The notes under the pieces were generated by a model. It did not search any database, was not told the DNA's origin, and worked only from the letters and a program-made list of their open reading frames with translations. DNA of 48,886 nt from Spirochaetota bacterium (GTDB taxonomy: Bacteria; Spirochaetota; UBA4802; JAFGDQ01), in contig JAFGSG010000120.1 in assembly GCA_016934735.1 (NCBI GenBank), positions 1-48,886 of the forward strand, in the 5' to 3' direction. A program made the translations under genes and the position numbers. Below are positions 26,559 to 34,314 of the stretch, in pieces (the stretch's first letter is position 1; every line of letters starts with the position of its first letter).

Positions 26559-28031
26559 ATGATTAAACCAACTGAAACTGCAAAAGCTGAAATAAAAAAC
26601 AATAACGGAAACGGCAATAACAGCAACAACAATGGAAGCAGTTCTTATGAAAAAAAACCGGCTTCCGGAACAGCGAGAAGTTCGTCAAGAGCAAAAACCG
26701 AGACTCGTACTGACCGCACAGACCGCACTGATCGTACAGAAAAGAAAAAGACATTCGGGAATGGAAGCGAGACAAAACTCGATCTTGCCGAATTAAAGGA
26801 TAAAACAATAAGCGAATTAAGCACCATTGCGCGTGAAATGGGAATCGAAGGAGTTTCAGGCTTAAAAAAGCAGGAAATGATTTTTGAAATACTGAAAGCA
26901 CAAACCGAAAGAAGCGGGCTTATTTTTTCAAGCGGTGTTCTTGAGATTTTAAGCGACGGATACGGCTTTCTCCGTTCGCCGAATTATAATTATCTGCCAG
27001 GGCCGGATGATATTTATGTTTCGCCCTCTCAAATCAGGCTGTTCGGATTGCGTACAGGTGATAATGTAACAGGACAGATAAGGCCTCCGAAAGACAATGA
27101 AAGATTTTACGCATTGCTCAGAATTGAAGCGGTTAACTATGAAAACCCTGAAAAATTACAGAAAAGAGCGCTGTTTGACAACCTGACCCCGCTCTATCCT
27201 CAGAACAGAATCAATCTTGAGACTGAGGCTCACAATGTCAGCATGAGAATAGTAAATATTTTTACACCTCTAGGAAAAGGACAGAGAGCACTGATTGTAG
27301 CTCCGCCAAGAACCGGCAAAACAATATTGCTGCAGCAAATTGCAAATTCGATCACAACCAATCATCCGGAAATATATCTGATAGTGTTGCTGATCGATGA
27401 ACGGCCGGAAGAAGTTACGGATATGCAAAGGTCTGTTAAAGGGGAAGTAATTTCTTCCACTTTTGACGAGCCTGCTTCAAGACACGTACAGGTCTCCGAA
27501 ATGGTGATGGAAAAAGCAAAACGGCTGGTTGAGCATAAAAAAGATGTTGTAATTTTGCTTGACTCAATAACAAGGCTCGCCAGAGCATATAATCAGGTTG
27601 TACCTTCAAGCGGCAAGATTCTTTCCGGCGGCGTTGACTCGAATGCCCTGCATAAACCAAAGAGGTTTTTCGGTGCTGCCAGAAATATTGAAGAAGGCGG
27701 CAGCTTGACAATACTTGCGACTGCTCTTATAGATACCGGCAGCAGAATGGATGAAGTTATATTTGAAGAATTCAAAGGAACAGGCAACTGTGAAGTAAAC
27801 CTTGACAGAAAACTTGTAGACAGAAGGGTGTTCCCTGCAATAGATATCAACAAATCCGGTACAAGAAGAGAAGAACTTTTGCTTGACGAAGAAGAGCTTA
27901 GTAAGTTATGGGTACTTAGAAAGGCAATAGCGCCCATGAGCCCGGTAGAGGCAATGGAATTGCTCGTTGATAAAATGAAAGCAACTAAAAACAACAAAGC
28001 ATTTTTCGGTGCTATGAATTCAGGTGCGTAA
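26559..28031 (+). CDS. rho: Transcription termination factor Rho
   Basis: Hexameric RNA-dependent ATPase that ends transcription in the cytosol. The 490-residue protein has the Rho_N helical region ([18 protein letters not shown]), the RNA-binding S1-like domain ([22 protein letters not shown]), Walker A APPRTGKT and Walker [12 protein letters not shown]. Before these stands an unusual tail of about 70 residues, rich in Asn, Gly, Ser and Lys, with a TDR triplet repeat, probably disordered. A long leader separates it from its promoter candidates; Rho autoregulation through its leader is known in other bacteria. rpmE follows. Confidence 0.96.
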   Translation: MIKPTETAKAEIKNNNGNGNNSNNNGSSSYEKKPASGTARSSSRAKTETRTDRTDRTDRTEKKKTFGNGSETKLDLAELKDKTISELSTIAREMGIEGVSGLKKQEMIFEILKAQTERSGLIFSSGVLEILSDGYGFLRSPNYNYLPGPDDIYVSPSQIRLFGLRTGDNVTGQIRPPKDNERFYALLRIEAVNYENPEKLQKRALFDNLTPLYPQNRINLETEAHNVSMRIVNIFTPLGKGQRALIVAPPRTGKTILLQQIANSITTNHPEIYLIVLLIDERPEEVTDMQRSVKGEVISSTFDEPASRHVQVSEMVMEKAKRLVEHKKDVVILLDSITRLARAYNQVVPSSGKILSGGVDSNALHKPKRFFGAARNIEEGGSLTILATALIDTGSRMDEVIFEEFKGTGNCEVNLDRKLVDRRVFPAIDINKSGTRREELLLDEEELSKLWVLRKAIAPMSPVEAMELLVDKMKATKNNKAFFGAMNSGA

Positions 28032-28102
28032 CAGACAGTAAAATATAACAAAAAAAAATTTTATAAACTTTAATAAATGCAATACTTAGTAAGGAGAGAA
28101 CC

Positions 28103-28303
28103 ATGAAAGAAGGCATACATCCTGCTTATGAAGAAACAACAATTAAATGCGCATGCGGGCAGGAATTTAAAACAAGATCCACAGTAAAAGATCTGCACGT
28201 TGAAATCTGTTCAAGCTGTCATCCGTTTTACACTAAAAAGCAAAAGATTGTAGACAGCACAGGACGTGTAGAGAAATTTAAGAAAAAATACAAAATTAAA
28301 TAA
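28103..28303 (+). CDS. rpmE: 50S ribosomal protein L31
   Basis: Small protein of the large ribosomal subunit, 66 residues. IHPAY near the start and [24 protein letters not shown] match L31. Cysteines in KCACG and CSSC mark the zinc-binding (C+) form. AAGGAGAG precedes the ATG. It lies 71 bases after rho, an arrangement common in many bacteria, so they are probably co-transcribed. Confidence 0.95.
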   Translation: MKEGIHPAYEETTIKCACGQEFKTRSTVKDLHVEICSSCHPFYTKKQKIVDSTGRVEKFKKKYKIK

Positions 28304-28351
28304 TTTAAACCGCATAATTTAAAGATTGCTGAAAAATTGCAATGTATTCTC

Positions 28352-28397
28352 ATAAAGCCATAAACAAGGAGCTGCAGCCACTTGTTTATGGCTTTAT
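28352..28397. terminator. Long perfect hairpin between rpmE and glnK
   Basis: Seventeen perfect pairs (ATAAAGCCATAAACAAG with CTTGTTTATGGCTTTAT), loop of 12. It lies where the rho-rpmE and amtB-glnK transcripts converge, so it probably ends both, but no U tract follows on either strand. A processing or stability stem is the alternative. Confidence 0.55.
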
Positions 28398-28485
28398 CCA
28401 TTATATGCCTACTTGTAAAAGCATCTTTTAGTCAGCCTCCCGGAAAAACATTTCAATACATTCTATCCCAGGATCTGACATCCGT

Positions 28486-28827
28486 TTATCCTATTGCACA
28501 GCCTCCACGCTCACCTGAACTTATTCTAATGCACTCACCGAGTTCAAGAACGAATATTTTACCATCCCCGATTTCGCTGTCTCCTGCACCTCTTGTGATT
28601 GCGCTTATAGTTTTTTCAAGAAATGCATCGTTTACGGCAATCTCAAGTTTTACTTTACGTAGAAGGTTGTCAACTTCCTTGACTCCGCGATAAACCTCGG
28701 TTATACCTTTCTGTCGACCGCAACCTAATACTTCAGTTATAGTCATGAGATGGACCTCTTCTCTTTCAAGTTCCTCTTTAACTGCTTCCAGTTTATGCGG
28801 TTTAATAATTGCAATTATGTATTTCAT
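28486..28827 (-). CDS. glnK: Nitrogen regulatory protein PII
   Basis: Trimeric signal protein of 113 residues that reads ATP/ADP, 2-oxoglutarate and uridylylation to control ammonium uptake and assimilation. The T-loop [12 protein letters not shown] keeps the tyrosine that is uridylylated in the family, and GDGKIFV holds the nucleotide-binding lysine. Strong GGAGGAG precedes the ATG. It follows amtB by 15 bases, the usual pairing for GlnK, which plugs the AmtB trimer when ammonium is plentiful. GlnB would be an equal name by sequence alone. Confidence 0.93.
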   Translation of the reverse strand: MKYIIAIIKPHKLEAVKEELEREEVHLMTITEVLGCGRQKGITEVYRGVKEVDNLLRKVKLEIAVNDAFLEKTISAITRGAGDSEIGDGKIFVLELGECIRISSGERGGCAIG

Positions 28828-28842
28828 AATTTAATCTCCTCC

Positions 28843-30066
28843 TTATTCCATTACGGTATAGCCGGCTTCATGATGCTGTGTCAGATCAAGACCGATATAT
28901 TCGTCTTTACTGTCTACTCTCATGCCAATAATCGAATCCACTATTTTAAATATTATAAAAGTGCCGATGGCGGAAAAAATAACGGCAACCGCGACAGTTA
29001 TAGCCTGAACAAAAAGCTGTTTCGGATTCCCGTAAAAAAGTCCGTCAGCTGCACCAGGATTTATTTCCCTAGTTGCGAATAAACCGGTTAGTATAGCTCC
29101 TGTTATGCCGGCAATGCCGTGAACTCCGAAAACATCGAGCGAATCATCATATCCGAATTTTGGTTTAACTTTTGAAACAAAAATAAAACCAAATATACTG
29201 CCGCATGCTCCAATAATGATTGACGCAGATGGTGTAACATAACCGGCAGCAGGTGTAATTGCAACAAGACCTGCTACAATACCTGTAATCACTCCGAGCA
29301 CAGTCGGCACTTTGTTAACAAGCCAGTCGATGATCATCCATGTAATTGCAGCAGATGCTGCCGCAGTGTTTGTATTTAAAAATGCTGAAACTGTTACAGG
29401 CCCGACAGACAGCGCGCTGCCCGCGTTAAAACCAAACCATCCGAACCAGAGAAAGCCGGCGCCTAATACTGCAAATGGAAGATTATGAGGCGCTTTGCCT
29501 ATAGTTAAACCCACCCGCTTTCCGAGTAACACAGCCATGACAAGAGCAGATGTACCCGCGGTTATATGAATTACTGTACCGCCTGCAAAATCAAGGGCGC
29601 CCAGTTTAGCAAGCCACCCGTCCGGAGACCAGACCCAATGAGCCATAGGATCGTAAATAAATGTCGTCCAGAGAAGTATAAACGCAATAAATCCGCTGAA
29701 CTTAACTCTTTCCGCAAAAGCGCCTATAATGAGTGCAGGCGTAATGACAGCAAACATCATTTGAAATAACATGAAAAGCTGATGAGGGATTGTCTGTCCG
29801 AGTACAGGTTCCATGCCCACATTGTTAAGAATCGCAAAATCAAGACTACCGATAATTCCCCCAAAATCAGGGCCAAACGCAAGACTATAGCCGAACAATA
29901 CCCATTGTATTGAAACAAGAGCAAGAATAACGAATGTCTGCATGAGCATAGAAAGAATATTTTTTTTACGTACAAGACCGCCATAAAAAAATGCAAGTGT
30001 AGGAGTCATCATCATAACAAGCGCTGTTGCAATCAGCATCCACACAGTGTCCACATAATTTATCAT
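28843..30066 (-). CDS. amtB: Ammonium transporter
   Basis: Inner-membrane ammonium channel of 407 residues. The family landmarks are present: FFYGGLVRKKNIL, GAFAERVKFSG, the pore histidines in VIHITAG and GVHGIAG, and IMDWLVNK-type late segments (MIIDWLVNKVPT). Eleven or so membrane helices are expected. I start at the ATG at 30066 with GGAGG directly upstream; the in-frame extension of 33 residues lacks support. glnK follows in the same unit. The upstream region has a TTGACT/TATTTA promoter candidate and no recognisable sigma-54 site. Confidence 0.95.
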   Translation of the reverse strand: MINYVDTVWMLIATALVMMMTPTLAFFYGGLVRKKNILSMLMQTFVILALVSIQWVLFGYSLAFGPDFGGIIGSLDFAILNNVGMEPVLGQTIPHQLFMLFQMMFAVITPALIIGAFAERVKFSGFIAFILLWTTFIYDPMAHWVWSPDGWLAKLGALDFAGGTVIHITAGTSALVMAVLLGKRVGLTIGKAPHNLPFAVLGAGFLWFGWFGFNAGSALSVGPVTVSAFLNTNTAAASAAITWMIIDWLVNKVPTVLGVITGIVAGLVAITPAAGYVTPSASIIIGACGSIFGFIFVSKVKPKFGYDDSLDVFGVHGIAGITGAILTGLFATREINPGAADGLFYGNPKQLFVQAITVAVAVIFSAIGTFIIFKIVDSIIGMRVDSKDEYIGLDLTQHHEAGYTVME

Positions 30067-30152
30067 ATTAGAACCTCCAGATTTCAAATAATTATTATAC
30101 TTTGTATATTTAAATGTAATAATTATTTGTTTTATCAAAGCTATATGCTTTA

Positions 30153-30181
30153 TAAATAGTGCCAATTAATAACTCAGTCAA
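30153..30181 (-). promoter_or_regulatory. Candidate sigma-70 promoter of amtB-glnK
   Basis: Minus strand TTGACT (30181-30176), 17-base spacer, TATTTA (30158-30153). About 87 bases before the amtB start. Confidence 0.5.
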
Positions 30182-30326
30182 TATTAGAATTCTAAAATGA
30201 CACATTTTGGACGCTAATTAACATTAGGTTAATATAGTTGTAATATGTTTGTAACAAACGAGCGGGGATTGCACAAAAATAGCAACTAACGTCATGAACT
30301 ATTATGCTAAATTGGCGAATATCTTT

Positions 30327-31244
30327 TTATCCGAACTTTACAAGGCCGATAAGTTCGTCAAGGTTGGGGCTGAGTTCTTTATTAACAAGTCTGCCTTTGA
30401 CGGAGCGAGCTCCATCCTCAATTAAAATTTTATTTGCGGACGCACTTTTAGGATATTCTTTATATTCTGTAACAAACAGCGGGGTACTTAATTTTTTTGC
30501 TGATTTTGCCGCCTCGAAAATTCCGCCGTCCAGTACTGATTCCACAATATATACTGCATAGGAAAGCGCACATATAAGCCTGTTTCTAATAAATGCATTA
30601 TATTTGTCTGGTTCCTCGGAAGGATAAAAAGGCGAAATGATAAGGATATTATCTGTATTATAAATATCCTGCAGTATATCCGGAATTTTAAAGTGAAATA
30701 TTCCATGAGGAAGAATTGCGATTGTCTTTCCGTTGTTTAAGACAGTGCTTCTATGAGCAATATCCGATCCTTTAGCCATGCCGCTTATTGTAACGATTTT
30801 ATGTTCAGCTAGTTCCTTTGCGGCAAGAAACGCAATGGTTTGCCCTCTTTCGCTTAAATCTTTTTCGCCGAGTATTGCCGCGCTCTTTTCTTTAAGTATG
30901 CTTTTATTTCCATGCGTATATAAAACCGGAGGCAGGGTTGTATTTAACTTGTCATGAAATCTTTTTGGGTAAATGTCTTCAAAAAAAAATATGGGATCGA
31001 TCCCGGAATCTAAAAGAGTATGGTAATCAATTTCGATTCTATATAAAGACTTCTTAGCATTATCAATCGCGCTTATAATATTTTCGTGAAAAGCGAACTC
31101 CTCTTTAATTTCATTCGGTGCTAAGCTGAAAAGATCTGTTATTGATAAGCCGAAAGACTTCAATTTATCGTAAATAATTTTAAGATTCGCGGGCCCGATT
31201 CCCTTTGATTGCTCAAGCGCTATCCAGTATTTCTGACTGCTCAT
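30327..31244 (-). CDS. dprA: DprA-family DNA-processing protein, divergent
   Basis: In its family DprA binds single-stranded DNA and loads RecA during uptake or recombination. This 305-residue protein has the N-terminal helix-hairpin part (SKGIGPANLKIIYDKL), the YPKRF and PPVLYTHG entry to the Rossmann fold, then SGMAKGSDIAHRSTVLNNGKTIAILPHGI and the EAAKSAKKLSTPLFV end. The usual GSR-x-x-S-x-Y-G box has become GEKDLSERG, losing the conserved Ser-Arg, which may weaken nucleic-acid contact. No winged-helix C-terminus is present. No competence genes are adjacent. A weak ribosome binding site precedes the ATG. Confidence 0.78.
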   Translation of the reverse strand: MSSQKYWIALEQSKGIGPANLKIIYDKLKSFGLSITDLFSLAPNEIKEEFAFHENIISAIDNAKKSLYRIEIDYHTLLDSGIDPIFFFEDIYPKRFHDKLNTTLPPVLYTHGNKSILKEKSAAILGEKDLSERGQTIAFLAAKELAEHKIVTISGMAKGSDIAHRSTVLNNGKTIAILPHGIFHFKIPDILQDIYNTDNILIISPFYPSEEPDKYNAFIRNRLICALSYAVYIVESVLDGGIFEAAKSAKKLSTPLFVTEYKEYPKSASANKILIEDGARSVKGRLVNKELSPNLDELIGLVKFG

Positions 31245-31278
31245 TTTCTTTTCTGAATATTATTCCTGTTTATTTAAG

Positions 31279-31380
31279 TTGCTGCAAAGGAAACATGTCC
31301 CTTCCATTGAATAGAGAAATCTTATGCAGATTGCGAGATTTCTTACCCCGGCATTTCCAGGAATGGCTGTTTTGCAGCAA
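31279..31380. repeat. Dispersed palindromic repeat, copy C
   Basis: Perfect outer arms TTGCTGCAAA and TTTGCAGCAA, 102 bases across, with inner arms AGAAATCT and AGATTTCT. The right half matches copy B over about 40 bases (AGATTTCT, then CCCC, ATT and GTTTT). It lies between dprA and rnpB. Confidence 0.68.
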
Positions 31381-31473
31381 GTCAATAATATAAAAATATT
31401 GAATTTTTATTTAATTAAAAAATCAAGTTAAAAAATGCTATTCTTTTTTTTGATAAAAGTATTTAATGTTTTA

Positions 31474-31826
31474 TAACAGGAGGGGAACAAGCAGCCGCGC
31501 TTGTTCGCTTTTGCGGACAGTGAGGAAAGTCCGAACACCACAGGGCAGGTCGCCGGGCAACACCCGGGCGCCGTGAGGCGATGGAAAGTGCAACAGAAAA
31601 TATACCGCCCCGCGAGGGGTAAGGGTGAAATGGCGAGGTAAGAGCTCACCGCGCAAACGGCAACGTTTGCGGCATTGCAAACCCCGTCCGGTGCAAGATC
31701 AAATATGCGGCCGTATGAGGGCTGCCCGTCCGAGGCCGCGGGTAGATCGCAAAGAGGTGCATGGCAACATGCGTCCAAGATGGATGGCTGCATAAACAGA
31801 ATTCGGCTTATGGTCCCCTCCTGTTA
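31474..31826 (+). ncRNA. rnpB: RNase P RNA, bacterial type A
   Basis: Catalytic RNA that matures tRNA 5' ends. P1 pairs TAACAGGAGGGGA at the start with TCCCCTCCTGTTA at the end. Conserved blocks are in order: GAGGAAAGTCCG, ACAGAAAATATACCGCC, GGTAAGGGTGAAA, AGAGCTCACCGC and, near the 3' end, ACAGAATTCGGCTTA. Ends are set by the P1 helix and could be a few bases off. Confidence 0.95.
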
Positions 31827-31921
31827 TTAAAAAAATTACTAAATAAAACAGATTTAATAAAAATATTTGAACCGTATTTTAAAAAAGAGGGTCTAAATTG
31901 TTAATCATAAAAAACCTCTTA

Positions 31922-31982
31922 AAATATTTAACTGCAGAGGTCATAGAAATCTATGGATATATGACCTCTGTGGTAAATATTT
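31922..31982 (+). terminator. Large two-part hairpin before the efflux operon
   Basis: Outer arms AAATATTTA/TAAATATTT (nine pairs) and inner arms CAGAGGTCATA/TATGACCTCTG (eleven pairs) with short asymmetric gaps between them. It could end the rnpB transcript or shape the 5' region of the TolC-like gene 40 bases downstream. A weaker AAGAGG/CCTCTT stem lies just before it. Confidence 0.5.
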
Positions 31983-32021
31983 AAAATATAATTTCTTCAC
32001 AAAAAATATAAATAAAGTGCC

Positions 32022-33347
32022 ATGATTTCCAAAAAGGTTATAAAAATAATATTATGGATTATGCAAATGCATAAGTATTTTTTATTAATTATTTCAGTAT
32101 ATATATTAAGCATATGCCTTGCAAATGATCTAAAAGCTGAAGAAATACTAACATGGAGCGATTGCGTTCGGATTGCAGGTGTGAACCATCCGGAACTGCA
32201 GTCTGCAGCCGAAAAAACCGAACAGTCTAAGGCAAATATCGGTATTACAAGAAGCACAATGCTTCCGCAGATTGATGCAAATGCTGGTGTATCAAGATCT
32301 AAAACAAGCACCGAAAGCGCCAGGACTGACGGAACTACAAACAGTTATTCTTACGGTATCACAGGAAAACAGCTTCTTTTTGACAGTGCAAAATCACTTT
32401 ATGATATAAAAAGCTCTCAGAAACAGCTGGAAGCACTGAATTATGATTATCAGACAGCTTCCTCGACAGTCCGGTTAAGTTTAAGAAAGGCATTTATACA
32501 ACTATTACGTGCGCAGGAATTACTCGGCATTAGCAAAGAAATTGCCGCAATAAGGAAAAAAAATTTTGAACTCGTACAAATGCGTTACAGAGCAGGCGTG
32601 GAAAACAAAGGATCGCTTTTAACCGCTGAAGCGAACATGGCGCAGTCTGAACATGAAGTTTCCCAGGCAGAAAGAAGTGTTTCCCTTGCCCAGCACAGCC
32701 TGATAAAAGAAATGGGCTTAATGGATTTCAGACCGCTCAAGGCTAAGGGCGATTTTAGTGTCAAGACGGAAAAGGATAAACCGGATATAGCAGGCCTCGC
32801 GAATATAAATCCGTCAGTGCGAAAAATCGTAAGCCAGCGTGAAGCAGCAGACTACGACATCAAGTCTGCAAAGCTGGATAATTCGCCGAAAATATACGGC
32901 CAGTTGAGCGCCAACAGGACAGGCACACAATGGCCGCCTCAAAACAGCGAATTGTCAGCAGGACTGCAAATGTCATTTAATCTATTTGAGGGAGGCAAAA
33001 GTTATTATGAGGTATCAAAATCCCATGCTGCCTACAACCAGCTTACTGCCGATGAAAAAAGCACGCGCGGCACAATTATGCTGAATCTTGAGCAAAAATG
33101 GAATACTCTGGAAAATAACATGACATTGGTAAGTGTCCAGTCTAAATTTTTAAAAGCAGCGGAAGAACGCGCTGTAATTGCCGATGCCCAGTATTCAATA
33201 GGCTCTATTGTCTTTGACAACTGGATAATTATTCAGGATGCTCTGGTTAATGCAAAAAAAAATTTTTTAGATGCAGAGGCAAATGCTCTTTCTGCAGAAG
33301 CGGAATGGATACAGGCAAAAGGAGGAACTCTGATCTATGGCGAATAA
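32022..33347 (+). CDS. TolC-type outer membrane efflux protein
   Basis: Trimeric outer-membrane channel of 441 residues. A signal peptide ends near NDLKA. The mature chain has the two internally repeated halves of the outer membrane efflux protein family (WSDCVRIAGVNHPELQSA, then YDIKSAKLDNSPKIYGQLSAN), each with long helices that form the periplasmic tunnel. No lipobox is seen. The end overlaps the start of the adaptor gene by 11 bases. Together with the adaptor and MacB it forms a tripartite pump. I kept the first ATG, though its ribosome binding site is weak. Confidence 0.85.
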   Translation: MISKKVIKIILWIMQMHKYFLLIISVYILSICLANDLKAEEILTWSDCVRIAGVNHPELQSAAEKTEQSKANIGITRSTMLPQIDANAGVSRSKTSTESARTDGTTNSYSYGITGKQLLFDSAKSLYDIKSSQKQLEALNYDYQTASSTVRLSLRKAFIQLLRAQELLGISKEIAAIRKKNFELVQMRYRAGVENKGSLLTAEANMAQSEHEVSQAERSVSLAQHSLIKEMGLMDFRPLKAKGDFSVKTEKDKPDIAGLANINPSVRKIVSQREAADYDIKSAKLDNSPKIYGQLSANRTGTQWPPQNSELSAGLQMSFNLFEGGKSYYEVSKSHAAYNQLTADEKSTRGTIMLNLEQKWNTLENNMTLVSVQSKFLKAAEERAVIADAQYSIGSIVFDNWIIIQDALVNAKKNFLDAEANALSAEAEWIQAKGGTLIYGE

Positions 33348-34293
33348 AAAACGCAAAATTTTCGCTGGACTCATAGTGTGTGTAATTTTAATAATAGGTT
33401 TAATATATATTTTCGGCGCCAAGAAGACTCCTGCGGTTACACAAAAAATTATTAATCCATATTACGGAGTTATTAAAACCGCTGTATCCACAACAGGTAC
33501 GATTTTACCGCAGAATCGTCTCGAAATAAAACCTTCCATAAGCGGCAGAGTGGAAAAAATTCTCGTGAAAGAAGGAGACCATGTTAAGGCAGGGCAAACG
33601 CTTATCTGGATGAGTTCAACCGACAGGGCGGCTCTTATTGACGCAGCGCGCGCTCAGGGAGGTGCACAACTAAAATATTGGGAAGATGTTTATAAACCAA
33701 TACCAATTATAGCTCCCATTACAGGTACCGTAATTGTAAGAGCTGTGGAACCCGGGCAGACAGTCACAACAACAACTTCCATCATTGTTTTATCCGACAG
33801 GCTTATCGTCAAAGCAAATGTTGATGAAACGGATATCGGAAGAATAAAGAAAGGACAGACTGCCGAAATATCCCTTGATGCTTATCCCGATGTTAAGGTT
33901 AATGGCCGCGTTAATCTTATTAAGTATGAATCAACCACTATCAACAATGTCACCACCTATGAGGTAGAAATCATTCCGGATAAAGTCCCTGCTGTATATA
34001 AGTCAGGAATGAGCGCAAATATCAGCATAATCGATAAATTCAAAAATAATGTTCTGCTTATTCCGGATACAGCGATCATTCATGAGGACCAGCAAACATA
34101 TGTGCTTATCGGTCGCGGGAAAGACCAGAAACCTGAGAAAAGACTGATAAAGACAGGATTGAACGACGATCAACATGTAGAAATATTATCGGGTTTATCC
34201 GAAAGCGAGAAAATAATCATCATACAAAAATCCTTTGTTACAACCGAAAAAAACAATACCGGAAGCCCTTTTATGCCATCGAGAAAAAAATAA
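33337..34293 (+). CDS. Periplasmic adaptor of the MacA type, short hairpin
   Basis: Membrane-fusion protein of 318 residues with one N-terminal membrane anchor (IFAGLIVCVILIIGLIYIFG). The biotinyl-lipoyl domain is split as usual (SISGRVEKILVKEGDHVKAG and APITGTVIVRAVEPGQTV), followed by beta-barrel and proximal segments. Between the lipoyl halves only about 35 residues remain, where MacA carries a helical hairpin of roughly 100 residues, so contact with the outer-membrane channel would need another geometry. It overlaps the TolC-like gene and precedes macB by 21 bases. Confidence 0.85.
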   Translation: MANKKRKIFAGLIVCVILIIGLIYIFGAKKTPAVTQKIINPYYGVIKTAVSTTGTILPQNRLEIKPSISGRVEKILVKEGDHVKAGQTLIWMSSTDRAALIDAARAQGGAQLKYWEDVYKPIPIIAPITGTVIVRAVEPGQTVTTTTSIIVLSDRLIVKANVDETDIGRIKKGQTAEISLDAYPDVKVNGRVNLIKYESTTINNVTTYEVEIIPDKVPAVYKSGMSANISIIDKFKNNVLLIPDTAIIHEDQQTYVLIGRGKDQKPEKRLIKTGLNDDQHVEILSGLSESEKIIIIQKSFVTTEKNNTGSPFMPSRKK

Positions 34294-34314
34294 TATTTCC
34301 GCCTTACAACCAAT

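Noticed and set aside
26559-26901. Long reverse-strand frames across the rho 5' end
   Set aside because: Low-complexity codons in rho open frames on the other strand; there is no ribosome binding site and the composition is abnormal.
28382-28693. Plus-strand frame of 103 codons over glnK
   Set aside because: Mirrors the PII gene on the other strand and starts inside the hairpin; PII is unambiguous.
30130-30190. Sigma-54 promoter for amtB-glnK
   Set aside because: TGGCAC is present on the minus strand near 30160, but no GC element falls at the proper distance.
30335-30355. GCCGATAA inside dprA as a sigma-28 box
   Set aside because: An exact -10 match, but within coding sequence, with no TAAA 15 bases upstream and no gene facing it.
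31428-31793. Minus-strand protein of 121 codons
   Set aside because: It is the complement of RNase P RNA.
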